Shown: positions 1 through 7,707 of the stretch, piece after piece | Numbering within the stretch: position 1 is the stretch's first letter | Layout of the letters: each line of letters opens with the position of its first letter | Origin: Allobogoriella alba | Lineage (GTDB): Bacteria; Actinomycetota; Actinomycetes; Actinomycetales; Actinomycetaceae | Assembly (NCBI RefSeq): GCF_042665525.1 | Contig: NZ_JBHTCQ010000001.1 | Coordinates: forward strand, 868,001-932,000 | Length of the DNA stretch: 64,000 nt | Direction of reading: 5' to 3' | Program-made: the position numbers and the translations under genes | The notes under the pieces: generated by a model | The model's database searches: none | The model's input: only the letters and a program-made list of their open reading frames with translations | Told to the model about the DNA's origin: nothing

Positions 1-677
1 TCGTCATGGTGTTCACCGCCCTCGCCGTCGGCACCGCGGCGGGCCTGGTCAACGGCGTCATCATCGCCTACGGGCGGGTGGTCGCCTTCATCACGACGCT
101 CGCGATGCTGGTCGCCGCGCGCGGACTTGCCGAGGTCATCTCCGGCCGCCAGACGCAGATCGTCGATACCCAGTCCTTCCTCGACCTCTTCCGTGGCGAC
201 CTGATCGGCGTGCCGGTCATCGTGTGGATCTTCGCGGTCGTCGCCGTCGCCGGCTGGGTGCTGCTCAACCGGACCACCTTCGGGCGCCGCACGGTCGCCG
301 TCGGCGGGAACCCCGAGGCGTCCCGCCTGGCGGGCATCAAGGTGGCTCGGCACACGATGTACGTCTACGCGATCTCCGGACTGTGCGCCGGGATCGGAGC
401 CGTCATGATGCTGGCTCGCACCAGCGCCGGGACGTCCACCAACGGCTACCTCTACGAGCTCGACGCCATCGCCGCCGTCGTGGTGGGCGGCACGCTGCTG
501 GCCGGTGGACGCGGCACCATCGTCGGCACCGTCCTGGGTGTCCTGATCTTCACGACCCTGACGAACCTCTTCACCCAGAACAACATGGACATCTCGGCCC
601 AGGCACTGGCCAAGGGCGCGATCATCGTCGTCGCCGTCCTGCTCCAGCAACGTCTTGCCCGCGACCGGAGCACCTAG
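1..677 (+). CDS. CUT2 (ribose-class) ABC transporter permease, 5' end outside window
   Basis: This is the inner-membrane permease of a ribose/xylose-class sugar importer. The reading frame is open at the left edge, so the first visible ATG at 6 is probably internal. About 225 residues remain, against roughly 310-350 for the family. Hydrophobic segments alternate with the family loop around 'GGNPEASRLAGI', and a 'VVVGGTLLAGGRGTIVGT' segment near the end is typical of RbsC/XylH permeases. The stop (TAG, 675) lies 43 bp before the start of the binding-protein gene. The permease-then-binding-protein order and the following oxidoreductase and epimerase genes imply one catabolic operon. The substrate is unknown, and the ATPase gene must lie further left. 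Confidence 0.9.
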   Translation, partial: VMVFTALAVGTAAGLVNGVIIAYGRVVAFITTLAMLVAARGLAEVISGRQTQIVDTQSFLDLFRGDLIGVPVIVWIFAVVAVAGWVLLNRTTFGRRTVAVGGNPEASRLAGIKVARHTMYVYAISGLCAGIGAVMMLARTSAGTSTNGYLYELDAIAAVVVGGTLLAGGRGTIVGTVLGVLIFTTLTNLFTQNNMDISAQALAKGAIIVVAVLLQQRLARDRST

Positions 678-720
678 CCCGGCCGCGTTTCGACCAGTCA
701 TGCCCGTTCAAGGAGGAACC

Positions 721-1779
721 ATGTCCCGAACCCCACGCCGGTTGCTGCTCGCCGGCCTCGCCTCGACCGCCCTGGTGGTGGCCGGGTGCACGTCCAACGA
801 GCCCCAGGACACCGGCGGCGACGCAGCCGGCGGTGGCGGAGGGCAGAGCACCCCCGTCGCGGTCGGCGGCAACGACGAGCCGGGCGAGACCGTCACCATC
901 GGCTTCTCCGCCCCGGCGGCCGACCACGGCTGGATGGGTGCCATCACCAGTGCCGCGCAGGCCGAGGCAGAACGGTACGAGGACATCGACCTGCAGGTGG
1001 CCGAGGGCACGAACGACGTCAACCTGCAGATCAGCCAGATCGAGCAGTTCATCAACGACGACGTCGACGCGATCGTCGTGCTGCCGTTCGACGGCGCGGC
1101 GCTGACCGAGGTCGCGACCCAGGCCATGGAGGCCGGCATCCCCGTGGTCAACGTCGACCGGGAGTTCTCCAGCCCGTTCGCCGCCCGCACCACCATCCTC
1201 GGCGACAACTACGGGATGGGTGTCTCCGCGGGGACGTACATCTGCGAGCGTCTCGGCGACCAGCCGGACGCCGTGGTCGCCGAGATCGCGGGCATCGACT
1301 CCCTACCGCTCACCCAGGACCGCAGCCAGGGCTTCGAGGACGCGCTGTCCGACTGCGGCCTCGAGGTCTCCAACCGGGTTGCCGCCGACTTCACCGTCCA
1401 GGGCGGGGAGCAGGCGGCCTCGAACCTCCTGCAGGCGGCGCCGCAGATCGACGCCATCTGGAACCACGACGACGACCAGGGCGTCGGGGTGCTCTCCGCG
1501 ATCGAGAACGCCGGCCGGGACGAGTTCTTCATGGTCGGCGGCGCCGGCTCGGCGAACATGATGCGGGAGATCCAGTCCGGTGACTCGGTGGTCGAGGCCA
1601 CGGTCATCTACCCCGCGACGCAGGCGGCCGACGGAATCCGGCTGGCCCGGCTGCTCGCGCAGGGCAAGGCGATGAGCGACCTCGTCGAGGTGGAGGTGCC
1701 GCGCACGATCCAGCTGCACGCGCCGGTGGTCACGGCCGATAACGTCGAGCAGTACCTCGACACAGCCTTCGAGTCCTGA
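721..1779 (+). CDS. Sugar ABC transporter substrate-binding lipoprotein
   Basis: Periplasmic-binding-protein type I (RbsB-like) lipoprotein of 352 residues that delivers a sugar or polyol to the permease encoded just upstream. The start at 721 is chosen because AAGGAGGAA lies directly before it and it gives a clean lipoprotein signal: basic N-terminus, hydrophobic core, then lipobox VAGC with Cys 23. A Gly/Asp-rich linker follows, then the two-lobed fold with 'DAIVVLPFDG' and 'IPVVNVDREF', which are typical ligand-cleft segments. It ends 13 bp before the oxidoreductase gene, which has its own AGGGAGG ribosome site. The ligand cannot be read from sequence; the neighbours suggest a cyclic polyol or a glycoside. 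Confidence 0.92.
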   Translation: MSRTPRRLLLAGLASTALVVAGCTSNEPQDTGGDAAGGGGGQSTPVAVGGNDEPGETVTIGFSAPAADHGWMGAITSAAQAEAERYEDIDLQVAEGTNDVNLQISQIEQFINDDVDAIVVLPFDGAALTEVATQAMEAGIPVVNVDREFSSPFAARTTILGDNYGMGVSAGTYICERLGDQPDAVVAEIAGIDSLPLTQDRSQGFEDALSDCGLEVSNRVAADFTVQGGEQAASNLLQAAPQIDAIWNHDDDQGVGVLSAIENAGRDEFFMVGGAGSANMMREIQSGDSVVEATVIYPATQAADGIRLARLLAQGKAMSDLVEVEVPRTIQLHAPVVTADNVEQYLDTAFES

Positions 1780-1792
1780 CAAGGGAGGACAC

Positions 1793-2968
1793 ATGGGGGA
1801 GACATCCCGGCCGCGCCTGGGCGTGGCGATGATCGGCTACGCGTTCATGGGGCGCGCACACTCCCAGGCCTGGCGCGTGGCGCCACGGTTCTTCGACCTG
1901 CCGATGGCCCCGGACATGGCGGTCCTGGTGGGGCGCAGCGACGCTGCCGCCCGGTCCGCGGCCGAGCAGCTCGGGTGGCGGGAGGTCGAGACCGACTGGC
2001 GTCGCGCCGTCGAGCGGGACGACGTCGACCTCGTGGACATCTGCACCCCCGGGGACACGCACGCCGAGATCGCCGAGGCGGCGCTCGCGGCCGGCAAGCA
2101 CGTGCTGGTCGAGAAGCCGATGGCGAACTCGGTGGCCGAGGCCGAGGCGATGGTCGACGCGGCACGGAAGGCGCGTGCGGGCGGTGTCCGTTCGATGGTC
2201 GGCTTCACCTACCGGCGCGTTCCGGCGATCCAGCTCGCGCGGCAGCTCGTCGCGGAGGGCCGGATCGGGGAGGTGCGCCAGGTCCGCGCGCAGTACCTGC
2301 AGGACTGGCTCGCCGACCCGGAGGCGCCGCTGTCCTGGCGGCTCGACAAGGAGAAGGCGGGCTCCGGGGCGCTCGGCGACATCGGCGCCCACATCGTCGA
2401 CCTCACCCAGTTCGTCACCGGGCAGCGGTTCGCCGGCGTGGCCGGGATGCTCGAGACGTTCGTCAAGGAGCGGCCGGTCGCGGAGAGCTTCAGCGGGCTG
2501 CACGGGAAGGGTGGCAGCGAGCGAGGCCCCGTGACGGTCGACGACGCGGCGCTGTTCACCGCCCGGCTGGACTCCGGTGCCCCGGCCGTGCTGGAGGCCA
2601 CCCGGTTCGCCTGGGGCCGCAAGAACGCGATGCGGATCGAGGTCAGCGGCACCTCCGGGTCGCTGGCGTTCGACTTCGAGGAGATGAACGTCCTGCAGCT
2701 CTTCGATGCCACGGACGACTCCCGCACGTCCGGGTTCCGCCGCATCATCGTCACCGAGCCGGACCACCCCTACACCGGCAGCTGGTGGCCCCCCGGGCAC
2801 GGCCTCGGCTACGAGCACGGCTTCACCCACCAGGTCGTCGACCTCGTCGGCGCCGTCGCCGCGGGAGAGGACCCAACGCCGTCGTTCGAGGACGGTCTGC
2901 ACGTCCAGCGGGTGCTCGACGCCGTCGAGCGGTCCAGCGCGGACGGCACGCGCTGGACCCAGGTCTGA
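1793..2968 (+). CDS. Gfo/Idh/MocA family NAD(P)-dependent oxidoreductase
   Basis: 391-residue oxidoreductase. The N-terminal Rossmann fold begins with the dinucleotide-binding GYAFMG at residues 15-20. The family motif EKPM, which carries the conserved Lys 108, is at 107-110. The C-terminal half is the alpha/beta substrate domain. Known relatives oxidise inositols, glucose-type sugars or glycosides, often at C3. The gene sits between the binding protein and a TIM-barrel epimerase (21 bp gap), so the pair probably processes the imported substrate in sequence. Length is normal for the family, and the start has AAGGGAGG upstream. The exact substrate is not identified. Confidence 0.92.
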   Translation: MGETSRPRLGVAMIGYAFMGRAHSQAWRVAPRFFDLPMAPDMAVLVGRSDAAARSAAEQLGWREVETDWRRAVERDDVDLVDICTPGDTHAEIAEAALAAGKHVLVEKPMANSVAEAEAMVDAARKARAGGVRSMVGFTYRRVPAIQLARQLVAEGRIGEVRQVRAQYLQDWLADPEAPLSWRLDKEKAGSGALGDIGAHIVDLTQFVTGQRFAGVAGMLETFVKERPVAESFSGLHGKGGSERGPVTVDDAALFTARLDSGAPAVLEATRFAWGRKNAMRIEVSGTSGSLAFDFEEMNVLQLFDATDDSRTSGFRRIIVTEPDHPYTGSWWPPGHGLGYEHGFTHQVVDLVGAVAAGEDPTPSFEDGLHVQRVLDAVERSSADGTRWTQV

Positions 2969-2989
2969 CAGGAGAGGAAGGCACGCGAC

Positions 2990-3994
2990 ATGGCACGACC
3001 GATCACGCTCTTCACCGGACAGTGGGCCGACCTTCCGTTCGAGGAGGTGGCGCGGCTCGCCGGCGAGTGGGGTTACGACGGCTTGGAGATCGCCTGCTGG
3101 GGCGACCACCTCGACCCGTGGCGATGGGACGACGACGCGTACGTCCAGGGCAAGCTCGAGGTGCTCGAGCGGAACGGGCTGAAGGTCTGGACGATCTCGA
3201 ACCACCTCAAGGGGCAGGCGGTCTGCGACGACCCGATCGACCAGCGGCACCGCGACATCCTGCCGGACAACGTCTGGGGTGACGGCGATCCCGAGGGGGT
3301 GCGGCAGCGGGCCGCGGAGGAGATGAAGCACACGGCGCGTCTGGCGGCGAAGCTGGGCGTGAAGACGGTCACCGGGTTCACCGGCTCGTCGATCTGGAAG
3401 TACGTGGCGATGTTCCCGCCCGCGTCGGAGGAGCTCGTGGAGGCGGGGTACCGGGACTTCGCGGAGCGGTGGAACCCGATCCTGGACGTCTTCGACGAGG
3501 TCGGGGTGCGGTTCGCGCACGAGGTCCACCCGTCGGAGATCGCGTACGACTACTGGACCACGGTGAAGACGCTGGAGACCATCGGTCACCGTGAGGCGTT
3601 CGGCCTGAACTGGGATCCCAGCCACATGGTCTGGCAGGACCTGGACCCGGTGGGCTTCCTGTGGGACTTCCAGGACCGGATCTACCACGTGCACTGCAAG
3701 GACACCAAGAAGCGGCTGGCGAACGGGCGCAACGGCCGGCTGTCCTCGCACCTGCCGTGGGCGGACCCGCGCCGCGGCTGGGACTTCATCTCCACCGGAC
3801 ACGGTGACGTGCCGTGGGAGAACGCGTTCCGCATGCTCAACGCGATCGGGTACGCCGGGCCGCTGTCCGTGGAGTGGGAGGACGCCGGGATGGACCGGCT
3901 GGTCGGCGCACCGGAGGCTCTGCAGTTCGTGCGCAACCTCTCCCGCTACGAGCCCTCCGACGCGGCGTTCGACGCGGCGTTCTCCAGCCGGTAG
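2990..3994 (+). CDS. Sugar phosphate isomerase/epimerase-like TIM-barrel protein
   Basis: 334-residue protein of the xylose-isomerase-like/AP-endonuclease-2 superfamily. The usual divalent-metal ligands of this fold are visible: Glu 178 (HEVHPSE), Asp 209 (NWDPSH), His 235 (YHVHCKD) and Glu 295 (VEWED). Ribosome site AGGAGAGGAAGG precedes the ATG. Families of this type paired with Gfo/Idh/MocA enzymes include inosose dehydratase-like proteins and enzymes acting on 3-keto sugars. That pairing is seen here, but the reaction is inference. It is the last gene of the left-edge operon; the next two genes are on the other strand. Confidence 0.85.
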   Translation: MARPITLFTGQWADLPFEEVARLAGEWGYDGLEIACWGDHLDPWRWDDDAYVQGKLEVLERNGLKVWTISNHLKGQAVCDDPIDQRHRDILPDNVWGDGDPEGVRQRAAEEMKHTARLAAKLGVKTVTGFTGSSIWKYVAMFPPASEELVEAGYRDFAERWNPILDVFDEVGVRFAHEVHPSEIAYDYWTTVKTLETIGHREAFGLNWDPSHMVWQDLDPVGFLWDFQDRIYHVHCKDTKKRLANGRNGRLSSHLPWADPRRGWDFISTGHGDVPWENAFRMLNAIGYAGPLSVEWEDAGMDRLVGAPEALQFVRNLSRYEPSDAAFDAAFSSR

Positions 3995-4002
3995 GGGCCG
4001 GG

Positions 4003-4470
4003 CTACCGGGCGGGCACGGCGCCGTCGGCGCGCCGGCCCGCCCGCCGAGCCGACACGAGGCCGGCCAGGGTCCCGCCGGCGGCCGGAAGCGCCACCAGCG
4101 TCACCACCTGACGCAGGCCCCAGTCGAGCGCGAAGAGCTCGCCGGAGAACTCGGTGAGCGCCAGTATCACCAGCGCGAACGCGACGACGCCGGCGACGGC
4201 GAACGCCACGACGAGCCAGACGTCCCGGACCGGACGGCGCAGCGCGAGCCCGGTGACCGTGAACACCGCACCGGCGCCCACGAAGATCGGCAGGGTGCCG
4301 AGGGTCGCCAGGAACCAGGTCGGCAGCCCGCCGGCGAGTCCGGCCGGTTGGGCCGAGAGGCGGTCGGCGACCGAGACCACGACGATCGTCACCGCCCAGA
4401 ACGCGGTGTAGGTGAGCGTGGCGAGCAGGACGTCGCTCGCCTGGAGCGCGCGGCGCCGGGCCTCAGGCAT
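4003..4470 (-). CDS. Small integral membrane protein of unknown function (paralogue 1)
   Basis: 155 residues with about four hydrophobic segments and an Arg-rich C-terminus. I do not recognise a named family. The N-terminal 'LQASDVLLATLTYTAFWAV' closely resembles 'LRVSDVLLASLVFTVYCVI' in the protein encoded immediately upstream, and both end in a similar Leu-Val/Arg-rich tail, so the two genes look like a tandem duplication. They are on the same strand with a 12-bp gap and are probably cotranscribed. The stop is only 8 bp from the convergent end of the epimerase gene. Membrane location is predicted from hydrophobicity alone. Confidence 0.7.
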   Translation of the reverse strand: MPEARRRALQASDVLLATLTYTAFWAVTIVVVSVADRLSAQPAGLAGGLPTWFLATLGTLPIFVGAGAVFTVTGLALRRPVRDVWLVVAFAVAGVVAFALVILALTEFSGELFALDWGLRQVVTLVALPAAGGTLAGLVSARRAGRRADGAVPAR

Positions 4471-4482
4471 GGGAACTCCGTT

Positions 4483-5001
4483 TCAGGTCCCGCCCAGTGT
4501 GCCGGACGGCGGGCTCGGATACGTCGTCGGACGCGCCCGGTCTGCCCGCCAACGTGCGCGGCGCCAGGCGACGAGTCCGGCGAGCGCGCCGCCCGCGGCG
4601 GAGATCGCGAGGCAGATCACGACCTCGAGGACCCGCCACGCCAGCGCCTCGTCGTCCCAGTAGAACGCCTCCTGCGCCACGAGCGCGAAGGGCAGGCCGG
4701 CCACGGCGAAGCACAGCACGAACCACAGGGGGCGGGTGCCGGTGCGCAGGAACAGCGCCGGGACCCCGAAGAGGAACGCGAAGAAGAGCCACATCGGCAG
4801 GGCGAGCAGGATGCCGACGACGATCAGCGCGAACATCGACCCCATCTCGCCCGGGTCCCACGTCCGTTCCTGGACGATGCTGAGCGGCACGAGCGCGATC
4901 ACGCAGTAGACGGTGAACACCAGCGACGCCAGCAGCACGTCGCTGACCCGCAGCGCCCGCGCGCGTCCGACGCCGTCCGTGAGCACCTCCTGACCCCCCA
5001 T
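4483..5001 (-). CDS. Small integral membrane protein of unknown function (paralogue 2)
   Basis: 172 residues with four predicted membrane segments and a basic tail; paralogue of the downstream gene. The frame stays open further upstream, but that stretch runs through the antisense of a tRNA-Ser gene, so it cannot be coding. The ATG at 5001 is the first sensible start. There is no strong ribosome site before it, and a GTG a few codons later is possible. The aromatic-rich second hydrophobic segment and the short polar loops suggest a small membrane protein rather than a transporter. Function unknown. Confidence 0.65.
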   Translation of the reverse strand: MGGQEVLTDGVGRARALRVSDVLLASLVFTVYCVIALVPLSIVQERTWDPGEMGSMFALIVVGILLALPMWLFFAFLFGVPALFLRTGTRPLWFVLCFAVAGLPFALVAQEAFYWDDEALAWRVLEVVICLAISAAGGALAGLVAWRRARWRADRARPTTYPSPPSGTLGGT

Positions 5002-5158
5002 GGGCGCGAGCGTACGCGTGGTGGCGCGTCCGCCGGGTGGGAGTCGGAGCGTCGACGCGGGGGAGAGGTCCCCATGCGTGACCGCGGTCCGGGTGGCGTG
5101 TGCTCGGTCCGTAGACTGGTCCGCTGTCGTGCGCGGCGTGGTCCGTCGTGCGCGACGA

Positions 5159-5244
5159 GGAGGGTTGACAGAGCGGCCGAATGTGGCGGTCTTGAAAACC
5201 GTTGAGGGAAACCTCCGGGGGTTCGAATCCCCCACCCTCCGCCA
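5159..5244 (+). tRNA. tRNA-Ser (anticodon UGA)
   Basis: The acceptor arms GGAGGGT (5159-5165) and ACCCTCC (5234-5240) pair perfectly, with discriminator G and an encoded CCA. The anticodon loop CTTGAAA gives anticodon TGA, which reads UCA. A long variable arm (GTTGAGGGAAACCTCC) and the T-loop TTCGAAT identify a class II serine tRNA. It stands alone, 115 bp before a second serine tRNA on the same strand. Confidence 0.96.
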
Positions 5245-5359
5245 GAACCCCGCCCGCGCCCACCCCTCCCGCCGAGTCGGCACACGGATGCGTGTGCGAG
5301 ACCACTCGCCGGGCCTTTTTGCCCGGCCGCGGGCGCCAGGTAGCCTGTCCTACGGACTG

Positions 5360-5448
5360 GGAGACGTCGCATAGTCTGGTCTAGTGCGCGGCCCTGCTAA
5401 GGCCGTGACGGGGCAACCCGTCCGTGGGTTCAAATCCCACCGTCTCCG
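5360..5448 (+). tRNA. tRNA-Ser (anticodon GCU)
   Basis: The acceptor arms GGAGACG (5360-5366) and CGTCTCC (5441-5447) pair, followed by discriminator G; CCA is not encoded. The anticodon loop CTGCTAA inside the GGCC/GGCC stem gives anticodon GCT, which reads AGC/AGU. The variable arm GACGGGGCAACCCGTC is long, as in serine tRNAs, and the T-loop is TTCAAAT. A strong hairpin starts 11 bp downstream. Confidence 0.95.
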
Positions 5449-5459
5449 CTCTCGGACCT

Positions 5460-5499
5460 AGGCCCCGGGAACGTCGCGATCCCGACGTTCCCGAGGCCT
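5460..5499 (+). terminator. Hairpin terminator after tRNA-Ser(GCU)
   Basis: Inverted repeat with 17-nt arms (5460-5476 and 5483-5499), one mismatch and a six-base loop. It lies just after the second serine tRNA and before the convergent N-acetyltransferase stop. There is no U-tract, which is common in high-G+C actinobacteria. It could serve both strands. Confidence 0.7.
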
Positions 5500-5532
5500 A
5501 CGTCATGCCGGCCGCAGGTCCTGCCCGGCGCC

Positions 5533-6372
5533 TCAGGTCGTGCCGGCACGCGAGCGCAGCTCGGCCACGCGGGCCACCAGCCGGTCCTCCTCCTCGGGCG
5601 TCAGCGGCACGCCCAGCTCGTGCAGCAGGTCGCGCAGCTCGCCGTCGCGCAGCTGACGGTGCTCGGTGGGCCGGCCGGGCCGGCGGACCGTGACGGCGTC
5701 CGTCGAGACCGACGTGTGCCGGTCCGGCCCGTGCATGGTGAGCATCAGCCCGGTCGTGAAGTGGTAACCGGGGAACGTGCTCGTGAAGTAGTGCCCCATG
5801 ACCGTGTCGACCGGGCGGACCTCGAGCTCGTCGGTGTTGTGCATGACCTCCCAGCCGCCGTCCCGGTGGCGCTGCAGCTGCCAGCCCCACTGCGTGTCGA
5901 GCAGCCGGTACCGCCAGCCGAGGTGGCCCTCCTCCGCGCCGTCGGCGATCGGGATCGGACGCATGAGGCTCAGCCCGAATCCCGGGTCGCACAGCAGCCG
6001 CTCGCCGTCCAGCACCACCTCCACCGTCATGTGGGTCCGGCCCTGCATCGTCCCGGCCGCGGGATCGCCGACCCGGCCGAGGTGGCGCCGGACCTCATAG
6101 CCCAGCCGCTGCAGCACGGCGGCGAACAGGGTCGAGTGCTCGAAGCAGTACCCACCGCGGCCCCGTCCGACGAACTTGCCCTGGACCGCCTCCAGGTCCA
6201 CGCCGGGATGCTGGCCGAGCAGCACGTCGATGTTGTCGAAGCTGAACGTCCGCACGTGTCGCTCGTGCAGCTCGTCGAGGGCCGACCGGCTCGGCACGCG
6301 GGGCGGCAGGTCCACGCGTGCGAAGTACCCCTCGAGGTCCAACCGGTCCACGCCCCACAGATCCTCTGCCAT
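5533..6372 (-). CDS. Arylamine N-acetyltransferase
   Basis: 279-residue cytosolic enzyme that transfers acetyl groups from acetyl-CoA to arylamines or hydrazines. The Cys-His-Asp triad of the family is complete: Cys 76 in GGYCFEHS, His 114 in THMTVEV and Asp 129 in CDPGFG. The N-terminal pattern 'RTFSFDNIDVLLG' also matches the family, and the length is normal (about 270-280). The reading frame runs on far upstream without a stop, but homology begins at the ATG at 6372 (MAEDLWGVDRLDL). It is monocistronic, divergent from the importer operon that starts at 6604 and convergent with the tRNA-Ser hairpin. Confidence 0.95.
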   Translation of the reverse strand: MAEDLWGVDRLDLEGYFARVDLPPRVPSRSALDELHERHVRTFSFDNIDVLLGQHPGVDLEAVQGKFVGRGRGGYCFEHSTLFAAVLQRLGYEVRRHLGRVGDPAAGTMQGRTHMTVEVVLDGERLLCDPGFGLSLMRPIPIADGAEEGHLGWRYRLLDTQWGWQLQRHRDGGWEVMHNTDELEVRPVDTVMGHYFTSTFPGYHFTTGLMLTMHGPDRHTSVSTDAVTVRRPGRPTEHRQLRDGELRDLLHELGVPLTPEEEDRLVARVAELRSRAGTT

Positions 6373-6603
6373 GGAGCGAATCCTGCTGGCTGGCGCCCCG
6401 AACGTCACCCGATCAGCACCTCCGACCGCCGGTGTGTCGCCCACGTGGCCCGGCCGCGAGCCCGGGCCCTGCGTCGTCGTCCCGCAGACCGGAACCCAAT
6501 CGCCGCTGGTGGGACCGTTGCGGGAGTATGTTGCGCGAGAGGCACGCATCACGTGCCGGCACAACTCGTCCAGACGCCGACGTGGCCGTCGAGGAGGTTC
6601 ATC

Positions 6604-7650
6604 ATGAGGATCCGTAGCGCTCGCGCTGCCGTGGTCGCCACGGCGGCGGCCGCCCTGGCCCTTGCCGGCTGCACGGAGAGAACCGACGGCGGAGGCGGCG
6701 GTGGCGAGGGTGACGCCGGCGGGAACGGCGGCGACGAGCAGGTCACCGTCGCGTTCGTCCCCAAGATCCAGGGTATCCCCTACTTCGAGGCGATGAACAC
6801 CGGCGGCCAGGCCGCCGCGGAGGAGATCGACGGCCTGGAGTGGTTGTACCAGGGCCCCACGACGGCGGACCCCGCCGAGCAGACCGACATCGTCCGCTCC
6901 CTCATCCAGCAGCAGGTCGACGTCATCATCGTCGCCCCGAACGACCCGGACTCGATGGCTCCGGTGCTGCAGGAGGCGCAGGACGCCGGCATCCACGTCG
7001 CGACGTCCGACACGGACGCGCCCAGCTCCGTCCGGGAGGTCTTCGTCAGCCAGGCGTCCGCGCAGGGCATCGGGGAGTACGTGGTGGACACGCTCGTCGA
7101 GGCGATGGGCGGCTCCGGCCAGTTCGCGATCGTCTCCTGCGGCGAGACCGCCGAGAACCTCAACACCTGGATCGAGGTCGAGCAGGAGTACACCGAGTCG
7201 GAGTATCCCGACGTCGAGATCACCGAGGTCGTCTACGCCGGCGAGGACCAGGCCCGCGCCACCGAGATGGCCACGGACCTCATGAACGCCAACCCGGAGC
7301 TGAACGGCCTGGTCGGCCAGTGCACCACCTCCGCGCCCGGCGTGGCGCAGGCCGTGCGGGACGCCGGCCGGATCGGCGAGGTCTTCACCGTCGGCGTCGG
7401 CACCCCGCAGTCGATGGTGCCCTATCTGGAGGACGGGTCCTCCTCCGGCTCGATCCTGTGGGACGTGGAGCACCTCGGCTACCTCACCGCATGGGCCGGC
7501 GTGCAGCTCGCCCGCGGCGAGGAGTTCCAGGCCGAGAACGACGTCAGCGAGGACATCACCGGTGTGACGTTCGACGAGGAGACCAAGGAGCTCCTGCTGG
7601 GCCCGCCGCTGGTGCTCACCGAGGAGAACGCGAGCGACTTCGACTACTGA
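6604..7650 (+). CDS. Sugar ABC transporter substrate-binding lipoprotein
   Basis: 348-residue RbsB-like binding protein. The start at 6604 follows GAGGAGGTT and yields a lipoprotein signal with lipobox LAGC (Cys 23), then a Gly/Asp-rich linker. Segments such as 'DVIIVAPNDPDSMAPVLQEA' and the final 'GPPLVLTEENASDFDY' are typical of the type I periplasmic-binding fold. It opens a five-gene operon of binding protein, ATPase, two permeases and epimerase. The gene after it starts 57 bp downstream with its own ribosome site. A ketose or hexose ligand is suggested by the tagatose-epimerase-like enzyme at the end of the operon, but this is inference. Confidence 0.93.
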   Translation: MRIRSARAAVVATAAAALALAGCTERTDGGGGGGEGDAGGNGGDEQVTVAFVPKIQGIPYFEAMNTGGQAAAEEIDGLEWLYQGPTTADPAEQTDIVRSLIQQQVDVIIVAPNDPDSMAPVLQEAQDAGIHVATSDTDAPSSVREVFVSQASAQGIGEYVVDTLVEAMGGSGQFAIVSCGETAENLNTWIEVEQEYTESEYPDVEITEVVYAGEDQARATEMATDLMNANPELNGLVGQCTTSAPGVAQAVRDAGRIGEVFTVGVGTPQSMVPYLEDGSSSGSILWDVEHLGYLTAWAGVQLARGEEFQAENDVSEDITGVTFDEETKELLLGPPLVLTEENASDFDY

Positions 7651-7707
7651 CGGACCGGGGGCCGCCGCCCGGCCGACGGCCGGTCGGCGGCACCGAGGAG
7701 CACACCC

